NCBI GenBank assembly: GCA_944470555.2
Contig: OX104134.1
Location: 110,354,701 to 110,418,700 of the forward strand
DNA from: Heterobilharzia americana
Taxonomy: Eukaryota > Platyhelminthes > Trematoda > Strigeidida > Schistosomatidae
Reading direction: 5' to 3'
DNA: 64,000 bases
Position 1 is the first letter of the stretch. The number at the start of each line of letters is the position of its first letter. Shown piece after piece: positions 51,600 through 61,933 of this stretch. The notes under the pieces were generated by a model. That model ran no database searches, was not told the DNA's origin, and saw only the letters and a program-made list of their open reading frames with translations. The position numbers and the translations under genes are program-made.

Positions 51600-54480
51600 T
51601 CAACGAGTGAATACATCCACGCCATTGTGACCGATCTTCTGACATGTCACCAAGACTTCTTCACCACTGATTCCTTTAGTTCCAGGGACCCCAACCAGGC
51701 AGTCTACATCTCCCCCATACAGCTTAGTCCAACAGTTAGGGACTTCATCGACTAGTATCACGTCTTCGTCTGACCACCCTGAACCCCTCTTCCAATCTAA
51801 TCCAACTTCCCCTAGCATGCACGTCGAGATAGGCGGTGGCTCGGCATGCGCAGTGAATCTCCAAACCATCTCAGCTGACGAAGGTTCACAACCGCACCAA
51901 TCAACTTGCCTGTCTTGCCTAGCAAGCTTCGTATGACCTCAACATTGCTCATAAGCTGATTATACCAAACGTGAGCAATGTTACGAAGAAATCTATGATT
52001 AAAACCCTGTAACCACTTCATGTTATCTACATTTAACGGCCATGTCCCAGCCGTACAGCACTACAGAACAAACTGGACACAGTATACTCATCTTTTGACA
52101 GATAGCCAGATATCTAACCGACGCTACAGATGACGTAGGTTGAAAAATGCCAGCTGAGATTTTGTCTGCAAGCAACCCGTCCACGTTCACGCAACTTACT
52201 TCACTAGGCAAGTGAAGTAGTCGATACATTCCACTGCTTCATACCGTATCATTAAACTGGGAGTGGTTCTAGACCAGTCCTGGAGCATCACCTTACATTT
52301 GACAGATGAGAAACGCATGCCAAACATACTCAGTTTCTGGTCAAGGCGTGCAGAAGGCCCTACATTGCGTCAGCGTCTTCACCCAGAAGGACGAAATTAT
52401 CTCCATACTCTAAATTAACCAGATGTCCTCCAAGGAGTAGATCAATCCCTTTGAAGTCAGTCATTACTAAGGTTGTCTCCATTGTTACGTACGTCTAAAA
52501 CGAAGTTAAATAGGAAAGGTGAGAGTGAATAACCCAGGCGGACACCACTAGTTGCCATTAATTCACACGACAACTCTCAATGGCCCCTAAGACAGGTGTG
52601 TGAGTTCGAGTAGAGAGGTGTGATTAGCGTTATGTACTTGCTCGGTGCTCCTTTCAGTCAGACACTGCCACACACATCACGATCAACAGAGTTAAATGCC
52701 GTCTTCAGGTGAACAAATATGGCGAATGTCGGTCACCGGCAGGTTTCAGAACCTGTCGGAGGGTGGAAAGATGATCGACGCACCCTCGTTGAGGCCTGCT
52801 TGAAACCTGCCTGCTTTTCTCGAGTTTTCTATTTGCAACCTCCAGTTAGGCATCAGGTAACTATGGTCCCTAGGATATTGGACACAATATCGGTCAAAGT
52901 AATTCCCCTATGGTTATCACACAAAGATTTCTCTCTTTCTTATCGACCGGATGATCAGTGAAGTATACCACTCTGACGGCACTACCTCTGATTACCATAC
53001 ACTACCTAGTACCTCCATTCACTCCAATTAGCAACTTCCTACCTCCATCCTTTAAATTGTCAGTGGTAAACTGTTATGCCCTAGTGCTTTAGATCGTTTC
53101 AGGTTCGATACAGCTTTCTCAACTTCAAAGACAATTAATTATATGACCGACACCTACGTCCTATTCAGGTTCCACAGCCTGAAGCAACTGAAGCGTTGCT
53201 GAGGACCAGTTGAACCATGCTTCAAAGTCTTCTGCCCAACGTTTAGCTACCTATCTTGGGAAGTTATCAGCACCCCATTGTTTTCGATGCTGGTTTTACA
53301 AACCACCGTCTCCTTGCGGGGTCCTTAATAAGTCTAAGTAGTTGCCGAGTGTTACCCAACGCTGACTCCTTCTCCATCTCTCTCTCGCTTTCGTCACCCA
53401 CCACTGCTCGAGATCTACGCAAAGGCTGTTGGTCTAACTTACGCCCAAGTTGCTTTCGCTCTTCATTGAGGTCAAAACCAGCTGGAACCAGTTTTTTCGC
53501 ATCACTCAGTTAAGATGACGTTGCGGAAATCCAATGACGTTTGCTAACCTTTACGTGCAGGTTACCAATTGTTTTCACCGCTGTTTGTACAGCAGATTTA
53601 GTATCACCCAGTTTTTCTCAGGATGAGAATCGCTGTCACGTTCAGATAAATGCTTAGCAAACTGTTGCCTAAACATGTATTTGGCGTCCCATCTACCAAT
53701 CAAGGATAGGCAGGCTTTACCATCACCTGTTTCCTACGACCAGTAAGATGCAAGCATACACGAGCCCATACCATCGCGTGATCGGAGTCCAAACAGGTAA
53801 TCCAGCAAGGGCGGCAATCCTCCACCGACGGTCTGATATCGGCGAACGCCATGTGAGACAATGTCTCCTTATGTCTTAAGTTAGTGCTAGGCAGAAACAT
53901 ATGATCGTCGGAGCAGAATTGCAGCAGAAGATCACCGTTGTCGGTTCATTGCTATTGGATTCCGTAAGTACCTACAAAATGCCTCTCCAACTACCTCAGC
54001 TTCCTCACTTGGGTGCTAAATTCGCCTACCATTATGACTACATCTGAACGTTTCGGTTTCTGTAGCAAAGTTGAAAGCTTCTCATAGAATTCATCCTTTG
54101 CATCATCCGAACGAGAGTCAGTGGGTGCATGGGCAGAGATTATGAATAGGTAACGCCTAGTCTCATAATCCTTCTTACTCCTTACGGATCCATTCAGTCA
54201 AACAGTACATAGACGGCTGTTGACTGGTATCCAGTCGAGAAGCACATTTTCCACCCTACATCTCAATGCTATGCCTACGCCAGCGAGGCCACGAGACCAA
54301 GCCATTGGGTCTCTGGATACTCCCAAGGTGATTTTAGCAGATTCACTACCATGTGAGGTCAATTTAATAATCACACTCGGGTCCTGTAAAAGTGTCTCAG
54401 AGCCAAAGTATACATCCATGACTCCAGATTCTAGAGTTCTGGTGAGCGATGCTTGCTGTCTGGTTTGGCATAGAGTTTAA
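51600..54480 (-). mobile_element. Decayed SR2-like RTE retrotransposon in the Vps33 intron
   Basis: On the minus strand most of an SR2-type element can be followed. Endonuclease: 'VYFGSETLLQDPSVIIKLTS' and 'GVSRDPMAWSRGLAGVGIALR' with 'LLDWIPVNSRLC' (54419-54198), 'APTDSRSDDAKDEF' near 54130-54090, 'VEDCRPCWITCLDSDHAMVWA' (53830-53750). Linker: near 53560-53200. RT: 'DFKGIDLLLGGHLVNLEYGDNFVLLGEDAD' near 52460-52370, where YGDN replaces YADD. Carboxy end: 'SNVEVIRSLLGKTGKLIGAVVNLRQLRWFGDSLRMPSHRLSRRA' (51955-51820). Many stops and shifts make it dead. It has the same orientation as Vps33. Confidence 0.85.
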
Positions 54481-55207
54481 AAGTTGAAGACTACAATATG
54501 AAATGGATGGGACAGTTTTGAGAGACTAGGAATGAAGTAGTGATGGCTTTGGACGTTGACAGTGGTTGAAGCGTGAGAGGTTGGGTAAAGCCTAAGAGGC
54601 TTAATATTAGTATCAGGAGATGAAGGTAAAGGAAAAGAGGTTATGTTTGATAAGATCTTGGGCACTACTGAAAGTGTGTGGGCGGTTGACACTTCCCTGC
54701 TACCATACCGTAGAAGGCTACTTCTTCTTAAGGTACTCGAAAGAGAAGGTAGCATCAGCATGGCGCCGCTGGTCATCCAAAGAAAACATGTTACTGCTGT
54801 TACACACCATCCAGCTGATAACAGTACAACTTCGCCCTCAGACATGATAATCATTCTAGACTGTCAACAAAAAGAATTCCATATTGGAAACAACACAACT
54901 ACCGCTGATTGACTATGTAAACATAACTTTTCTGAAGCTATACTATAAAGGTTACCCTAGCAACCACTAAATTAAGCAAAATCGGTTTCTTTATTCCGGT
55001 TGGAAACATAGTTTTTGCGTGAAATGAAGAAAACGAATCAGATATTTCATTATTTGCTGGGGCTCCTTTTAAAACCTCTCAACGTTTATTATATGAACAA
55101 TTCGAAATGTCTTCAAAAAAATCACATGGCTTAATTTTAATCTATATACACATATTAAAAGAAAACTGGTTTTTTGTAATGTTTATTGACTAAACATAAC
55201 AACTTAC
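54481..55207. other. Vps33 intron, distal part
   Basis: Between the SR2-like element and the Vps33 donor site. A 125-codon minus frame at 54477-54854 has no clear family; its position suggests it may be the element's 5' leader. Confidence 0.5.
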
Positions 55208-55482
55208 CTTCGTTTGACAGACCCATATGCTTTAATGCCTCAGTCAATTGGGGTTGATCAATCAATTCAAAATCGGAATGCTTCTGTTCAGAAGGATAAG
55301 CATTTGATTTAACAGATTGAAATTTAGATTCCATAAGACCAGCTGACCAAATAGACTCCACAAGTCGAACAACAATTGGGCAATGTTGGCCTGAATAAAC
55401 ATATGTAGGTGAAACAATTGTACGATCGACATGTCGATTAGCTTGACACCTATTACTAAGTTGCAACAAATAGTGCAGATAA
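55208..55482 (-). CDS. VPS33A: Vps33-like protein, penultimate coding exon
   Basis: The exon is bounded by a strong polypyrimidine acceptor (TTTTTTTATCGTTCCAG|T at 55482) and a consensus donor (GAAG|GTAAGTT, GT at 55207-55206). One base completes the previous codon, 91 codons follow, and one base is left for the next exon. 'PTYVYSGQHCPIVVRLVESIWSAGL' matches the Vps33 segment 'YVYSGxxPLSVRLxxxLxxxGW', which lies some 70 residues before the C terminus in animal proteins. The following ~45 residues are poorly conserved and longer than usual. No earlier exon was found between 55483 and 64000. The gene probably continues beyond the window. Confidence 0.8.
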
Positions 55483-57264
55483 CTGGAACGATAAAAAAAT
55501 ATATGACGATATACATCGAGATACAAATAATTCTAAAAACATAAAGAAGTGTCATTACACCGTTGACATACTTGTTAGACTATACTACACATCAAGCTAA
55601 CGTTTGCCAGAATGACTGGATAACATTTAAAAGTTGGGAACACTCGTTTCCTGATATGACTAAAACAGGAATTACGTGCAATGAAGCCTCCCAGCTGCAC
55701 AAATAGCAAACACATACAAACCCGCTGCTAACGCTTAGAATTGATGTAAAAACAGATTAAGAGCAAATACCAAAAAGTTGAAGCCGATGTTAAAATTCAT
55801 TAGGAAAACTGAAGAGGGTTATAAATCTGGCAGTCATTACTCAAAAAGAAGTTTATCCTTACTTAAATACTTGAAACACGCAGCTACTGATGACCGACTA
55901 AAATTCTCGTACATTCGCAATGTCTTCAGCTGCATAACAGCTGTTAACTATTTGATCGTGATCATCATCATTCTACTTGTCTATGAAGTTGACCGTTGGT
56001 TATATTGACAGATGTAATAATTGGATTGTGATAGTTAAGAACTATTTGCTCCCATTGATTTCATTAGGTGATTCTATCGCTACACAAGTAAGTGTGGAGA
56101 TTCACTTGTAGCAACCACAGACGGATAAGATTAACTTACATTGTTATTAAAACCCTAGAATTTATTCAATCTTTATCTGAAATTTGAAAGATAGAAATGG
56201 TGGGAAACTTCGACAAATCTTTCCTTTGGTCATTAGTGCATCGATAAATGACATCAAGTTGTATTGAATGTGTGTATTTGTTGACGTGTGATACCGACTG
56301 TGCTCCTCACGCTAAACGAGGCGATCGAGAGCTGTTTTAGCATTCTACTTTGTCTTATTTCGTCGCTATGAGAAATAGGTTCTAAACGTCGAGGATGGAA
56401 GAGTAATATCATCAGTGTCTTTAAGTTATTGCATTATTGTAGTGGAAATACTGAATAGGAATTGATGATTTACGATGCAGAACTCTGGTCAACATAATTT
56501 AGTCGAATAGTACAGTTGACTTCTTAAGTTACCCAATGAATTTTACTTGATTAAAATCCCATGATCATACCAAAGCATACCATAAATCCATAAAGTCCTT
56601 GACCCTTGGTCTGCGTTGTATAGAGAACCGTATTTTTCTTGGTCGAGGTCTGTAGTACAACAAAAATGAATGACCAGTAACTAAATTATAGGGCTGAAGG
56701 TCTGTTTCTGTGAAACAGATGCATCCACTTCTTCTCTTGCTGTGTGTAGCACATATGCTTTTCTTCCATACTTTTTCTCTACATCTAATTTCCTTAGCGC
56801 TTTTGTATGTTTCCGTATCAGAAATGACCATTATCGTTGCTGTACTTGCCAGTCGTTCCGTTTTTGATGTGCTGCATCAGTAGCATGATAGATAGTGCTG
56901 ATAAAATATTGTTGCCTGTCCTAGATGGTGTAAGATCGTCTAGCTATCCAAACAAAATCGAGATCTGGTTTGGAAAATTTGAGTATTTTGTAAGTATCAT
57001 AATAATGAAAGTCAACTACTGCTAGGTAGAAGCACTGGAATGTGATTACTGCTACCTTGCGATAAATTAAATTTCCATAAACTACAAAATAAACTACTGC
57101 ATAATGCTCATTAGTGACATGCTTCGAGATGGATATCCGGAAGATCTAGTGAAAAATCGTGATCTGTGGGGTCAACCAGTCGGAAGTGAAGCGAATGCCA
57201 ACTGAAGACCTTGGTAGATGGTCGCGCTATATCGTGAGTTGACAGAAGTACGAAACTGTGGATC
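55483..57264. other. Presumed Vps33 intron, nothing recognised
   Basis: Short frames at 55778-56008 (plus, with a hydrophobic stretch) and 56565-56831 (minus) show no family motif or convincing splice pairs. Confidence 0.45.
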
Positions 57265-57480
57265 ATTGAACTGTGTGACCCAGTGTCTGAATGGTTAGCA
57301 CGTTAGTGGCAAGACCTGAAGGTCATGAGTTCAATCTTTGTTGGGGTTGTGTGTGCATGCTGTTGAGGAGTTCCATACTAGGACGAACCAGCTGTCCAGA
57401 ACTCTCAGGTTTCCAATGGTTCTCCAACTGATCTCATCCCATGATGAATAAATACTTCCCTCAAATAGATAAATTTCCCA
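57265..57480 (+). repeat. tRNA-derived SINE with hammerhead-like motif
   Basis: The head resembles a Pol III promoter: GTCTGAATGGTTAGCACG (A-box region) and GTCATGAGTTCAATC (B-box region). A ribozyme-like segment follows at about 57358-57400: CTGTTGA in place of CTGATGA, GGAGTTCC pairing partly with GGAC, then GAAC in place of GAAA, and a GTC cleavage triplet. From memory this is a different subfamily from the 18368 element (GGAGTYCCATACTAGGACGAA type). The core carries a change in each box, so catalysis is doubtful. Confidence 0.6.
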
Positions 57481-58907
57481 TAGACCTCAGAATAAAGTGT
57501 ATTTATTTGGAAGTAAATGGGATCTTGAAAATGTTTTCTAAGCTTTTTGAACGTATATCAGCTCTCAGAAAACACGTGCTCGTGCACGCACTAGATGACT
57601 CACCACATATTTTGTGGTAACTTTAGCCAAAACGACTGGCCGCCATTTCGCATACACAACATGGAAATTTATTTTGTGGAATTCAGTTCTGACAACGCCT
57701 GACTTTACCAATAAAATGAAGTGACTGGATGCACTAATCACGTTGATGAACAACAACATCCTGTTATATAATGTTGTGTTGATTGGTTAAAGAGTGGAGG
57801 GAAGAATCTGTATTGTAATCTAATAAAGAAATAGCGCTAGTACGCGACTATTGTAGTCAATCGTGCTAAAAACTGTAAACCTTTCAGTGTTATGTAGAGA
57901 GATGACTGTTAGGGACTTTGGATAACATGGAATAATAATGTTATTCTCGGAATAGTTGCATTCGCCTTTTACTATGTTGCAACCACTAAACATACTTTAG
58001 ACCTGCTTATTTCCTGTTTTCCCTTGGCTTTTTCATCTCAGTTTAGCACACCTCTCATTTTGTTGTTTTCCTACCAATATGGATTTAGTTATTTTAACTG
58101 TTCCGTTTCTCGGTTACAATCTTTCATTAAGTTTGAGAAAATCTGTTTATGGAGTTTGCTTGCAAAAACCATCCATCATCTAACAATGACTTCGGAAAAC
58201 AGAAGTTTTATGTTCTGTAAGGAAACCACCGCCTTACGGGTCAGCTAGCCATCCATATGGATGAGCAGGAACTTTTTAGACATAGAAGAATGTCAGTTAT
58301 TAGATTTCGGTAATTCGTATGTCCTATCTCCCTACTACAAAAGTCCTCCACCTTTTTTTCCGAAAGATGTGAACATACGCCACAGAATAATTGCAAACTG
58401 TCATTATGTCGGAGATGATTCTTCACATCCTTTCAAGAAGTTGAAAATTTTCTGAAATCCTTCACAACAAATCAGTGTACTGTGAGGTTTCAGGGAAAAC
58501 GTATGAACGCCAAATTGGTTGAAGGGCTCAAAATAAATAGGGCCATTGTGGATATATATACATAAGTGTATTTCGTACACAGTTTAACTTAGCAATACGC
58601 CTTCTATTGTTTTACCGCTTTTTCTATTTCTAATGAATCAAACGATCATCAGTCCTTCACATTCCATCACAAACACATAACAGCTTTGCGATTTCACCCA
58701 GTGCACAGTGATTTTCTTAAAAATAAAAGTTAGGGATGAAAGCTTTCTTCAAATCTTAGCCTTGGTCAAGTCGCCAAAACAATAATACTACTTAGTTTTG
58801 TCACAATCATCTTCGAACTTTCAGTTTCCTTAATATCATATCAACTGTTGTACATTGTTCACTCATTTTGTGTTCATTACTGCCTTTATCTTTCACTGAA
58901 TTACTAG
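57481..58907. other. Non-coding DNA, nothing recognised
   Basis: Short frames on both strands without family motifs. Confidence 0.45.
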
Positions 58908-58993
58908 GTCAAGTTGAGTTACCACTTGAATCAGTAGATGAAACAACTCCACAGAAACAAGTTCTCGACAGTACGAAACTCCAATACTACAAG
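58908..58993 (+). CDS. Candidate internal exon of an unidentified plus-strand gene
   Basis: A pyrimidine-rich acceptor (TTTATCTTTCACTGAATTACTAG|GT) and a donor (TACAAG|GTAACTT) bound 86 bases. Two bases complete a previous codon and 28 codons follow, 'QVELPLESVDETTPQKQVLD' and then 'STKLQYYK', ending in phase 0. The composition is protein-like and acidic to polar. I do not recognise the protein. The phase agrees with a possible last exon at 63151. The gene would run opposite to Vps33. Confidence 0.4.
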
Positions 58994-59669
58994 GTAACTT
59001 CTCGTAGATTTTCTTCGATTATTATTACTAGGTTATGTTCAAGGGTGTTCACTCTTTTTAGTGGTTAGTATACCGATGTGTTTATTCAATTTTTGTATTC
59101 TTATTCAAATATTGAGTGGGAGTACCTTTTATTTTTCAGTTTAGTTCATATATTCACACTTATGAAACTCCATACACTTAGTTCCTTTGACAAATTTGAA
59201 CAATACAGCCATAAAGATGAACTCATATTATTTCATAGCCTTACGTCAGCTGCAAACAGCCTACAGCTGAAATGAAGTATTGGTAGTGAGAGTGACATAA
59301 CATACTTCAAATATGTAGAAATATGTGAGAATTCGAAATCTAGGATTAACAGTAAGGTAGTGAGCCAATGAAACACAGGATTAATAGTCCTAAACCTTAG
59401 TCAAAATCAGTGACAATTCATATCTAATGAGATAGAAAATTCTGGAGCTGTGGAAAGGAGGTGGGGGACAACAAACAAACAGGAGTGTGAAAGAAGGTAT
59501 TACCTAGTTACATGAAAAAACCGGAAAAAATGTTAGGTGACTAACAGTGACTAACAGCCAGTATGTAATTAATGGGGGAGATGATGCAATCCAAAAAAGG
59601 AAGACTATGTGCAAAAAGTTATATACAGTTACCAGGGTAAATAAAGGTCAATCGTAGTCTCTTTCTGAG
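58994..59669. other. Presumed intron left of RTE copy C
   Basis: No gene or repeat recognised. The final bases lead into the target-site duplication of copy C. Confidence 0.45.
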
Positions 59670-59682
59670 TGCATAGAGGTTA
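59670..59682. repeat. Target-site duplication of RTE copy C, left copy
   Basis: TGCATAGAGGTTA, identical to 62941-62953. The last three bases could also be read as part of the (TTA)n tail. Confidence 0.9.
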
Positions 59683-60019
59683 TTTATTATTATTATTATT
59701 ATTAGTCCCTTGGGTTCCTAGTGGAACATAGGGCTTCAGTAGCACGCCTCCAGTGACCTCTGTTCTCTGAGATCGTTTGGACCTGGTTCCACGACAGCCC
59801 GCAACCTCTCATTTCCTCCTCGCACGACCTCCTCCATGTCACCCTTGGACGTCCAACTCGTCGCCTCCCATCTGGGTTCCACTCGAGCGCCTGGCGCGTG
59901 ATGTCCTCAGTCGGCCTTCTCAGTGCATGGCCAATCCATCTCCACTTCCTCCTGCATATTTGTTGGGTGATAGGTTCTTGCTGTGTTGGTTCGTTCCCAG
60001 AGTTCCTTGTTGCTTATTC

Positions 60020-61933
60020 TTATTGTTCTGGCCATCTGATCTTCAGTAGCGAGCGTAAGCAGTTGTTGATGAATGTCTGTAGTTTATTGGAAATGCCTTT
60101 CGTGACGCGTCGCCAAGTCTCTGAGCCATACAAGAGCACTGACTTGACGTTGGTGTTGAAAATCCGTATCTTGTTCCGCATGCTGAGTGCAGAAGATCTC
60201 CACACTGGTTTCAGGCTAATGAAAGCCTGTCTTGCTGTCTTTCCGATTCTGACTTTGACGTCCTCGTCCGTCCCGCCTGTAGTTGAAACAGTGCTTCCTA
60301 GATAAGTGAAGGAGGTTACTTCCTTTAAGTTTCTCCCCTTGATGGTGACTGGAGTTTGTTGTTGATGGTGGTGGTGCGGTATCTTCATCACTTCTGTCTT
60401 CTCTATATTCACCTGAAGTCCCGTCTTAGCTGCCTCTTCTATCAACTTGTTAGTTTTTGCCTGTAGATCTTCAAGTTTATGTGACATCAGACACAAGTCA
60501 TCGGCGAAATCCAAGTCTTCTAGGTTCTTTTCCGCCGTCCAGCGTATCCCCCTCTTCTCGCTGCCTACTGTTTGCTGCATGATCCAGTCCACCACAATCA
60601 GGAATATCATGGGGGATAGTAGGCAACCTTGTTTCACTCCTGTCTTCACTTCAAAAGCATCACTGAGCTTCCCATTGTGAATTATTTGGCATGTGGCATC
60701 TTCATATAGTTGTTGAATGAGGCGGATAAAGGTTTGCGGTACTCCGTAGTATTGAAGCAGTTTCCAAATTACTTCTCGGTCGACGCTGTCAAAGGCCTTC
60801 TCAAAGTCGATGAAGTTGAGGTAGAGAGCTGATTGCCATTCTATGCTCTGCTCTATGATGATGCGAAGGGTTGCAATTTGGTCTGCACATGATTTGTACT
60901 TCCTGAAGCCTGCCTGTTCCGGTCGTAGTTTTGAATCCAGTGCATCTTTAAGCCTCTCCAGGATGATGCGGCTTAATATTTTACTTGCATTGGGTGGACA
61001 GGAGAGTGAGTCCGCGCCAGTTCTTGCAAGCACTGAGGTCTCCTTCTTTGGCAGTTTGACAAGGTAACCCTTCTTCCAATCGTCAGGTACCTTCTCTTCC
61101 TTCCACACCTTCTGCAATAGTGGTGTGAGCATGTCCGCTGTTGTCTCTGCATCTGTTCTCAGTGCCTCTGGCGGGATCCCATCTGGTCCTGCTGCTTTCC
61201 CGCATTTCAGTAGCTTTATGGCGTTCAGGACTTCCATTTTCGTTGGGGGATTTATGTTCACTTGTAATTCAGCGGCTGCAGGTGGCATTTCTGGACGAAG
61301 TGCAGGTGGTGGTCGATTCAAGAGCTTCTTGAAGTGGTCGGCCCATCGTTTCCTCTGTTTCTCTTCTTTTGTAATTAAATTTCCCTCTTCATCTTTTATT
61401 GGTTTCATCTGTGATGGTCTCTTCCCTGATAGCAACCTGGTTATTTGATACAATGTTGTCAGGTCTCTATCTCTCCTACCTGCAACCTGTTCTGCTTCAC
61501 TTGCCAGTGTGTCGTAGAAGTGTCTTTTGTCTTTGCGTGTACTCTTCTTTACTTCTTTGTCCAGTGTTTTATACATTGTGCTCAGTTCCTCTTGTCGTTG
61601 AGCATCCTTGCACTGGTTTATCTTCTGCTTCACCATCCTCCTCTCCTCTATCAGCTTCCAGGTATCCGTCGAGATCCATTCCTTGTCTTCTTTCTTCTTC
61701 CTTCCTAATACTGTTGTGCAGGTTTCTTTCCACATAGCTTTCAAAGACTTCCAGTGTTCTTCTACACAGGTTTCTTCAGGGATGTCCCTCGACGTCTCCC
61801 ATTTTGTCTTGATGGCTGCCTTGAAGATCTCCTTTGTAGTTTCATCCTTCAGTTTCCGAGTGTTGTACTTGAATTGAGGTCTATCACCAGCTTCCTTGAA
61901 GGCTTTTAACTTGATTTGGAAGGTTCCTTGCAC
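60020..61933 (-). CDS. Reverse transcriptase ORF of RTE copy C (637 aa, degenerate)
   Basis: In order: linker (about 20-200), 'RWADHFKKLLNRP' (196-208), 'GKAAGPDGIPPEAL' (245-257), 'LRPEQAGFRKYKSC' (336-349), 'YLNFIDFEKAFDSVDRE' (371-387) with the first catalytic Asp, 'TGVKQGCLLSP' (431-441), 'LDFADDLCL' (474-482) with the catalytic Asp pair, 'SFTYLGSTVS' (541-550) and 'SVLLYGSETW' (598-607). Residues about 297-317 are frame-shifted: another frame there gives 'GDLSACKNWRGLTLLST', a conserved RT block. Two indels cancel, so the frame stays open while the block is lost. The frame stops at WPEQ, but 'RISNKELWERTN' continues in another frame. It overlaps ORF1 by 50 bases in a different frame. The start codon is arbitrary, being first in frame after the shift. 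Confidence 0.9.
   Translation of the reverse strand: MQGTFQIKLKAFKEAGDRPQFKYNTRKLKDETTKEIFKAAIKTKWETSRDIPEETCVEEHWKSLKAMWKETCTTVLGRKKKEDKEWISTDTWKLIEERRMVKQKINQCKDAQRQEELSTMYKTLDKEVKKSTRKDKRHFYDTLASEAEQVAGRRDRDLTTLYQITRLLSGKRPSQMKPIKDEEGNLITKEEKQRKRWADHFKKLLNRPPPALRPEMPPAAAELQVNINPPTKMEVLNAIKLLKCGKAAGPDGIPPEALRTDAETTADMLTPLLQKVWKEEKVPDDWKKGYLVKLPKKETSVLARTGADSLSCPPNASKILSRIILERLKDALDSKLRPEQAGFRKYKSCADQIATLRIIIEQSIEWQSALYLNFIDFEKAFDSVDREVIWKLLQYYGVPQTFIRLIQQLYEDATCQIIHNGKLSDAFEVKTGVKQGCLLSPMIFLIVVDWIMQQTVGSEKRGIRWTAEKNLEDLDFADDLCLMSHKLEDLQAKTNKLIEEAAKTGLQVNIEKTEVMKIPHHHHQQQTPVTIKGRNLKEVTSFTYLGSTVSTTGGTDEDVKVRIGKTARQAFISLKPVWRSSALSMRNKIRIFNTNVKSVLLYGSETWRRVTKGISNKLQTFINNCLRSLLKIRWPEQ

Noticed and set aside
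56565..56831. 88-codon minus frame considered as an upstream Vps33 exon
   Set aside because: No resemblance to the Vps33 region expected before YVYSG, and no matching donor in phase.
61125..61877. Plus-strand frames of 60-112 codons across RTE copy C
   Set aside because: They are antisense to ORF2, which has clear RT motifs on the minus strand. Similar antisense frames over ORF1 and the 3' region were also dropped.
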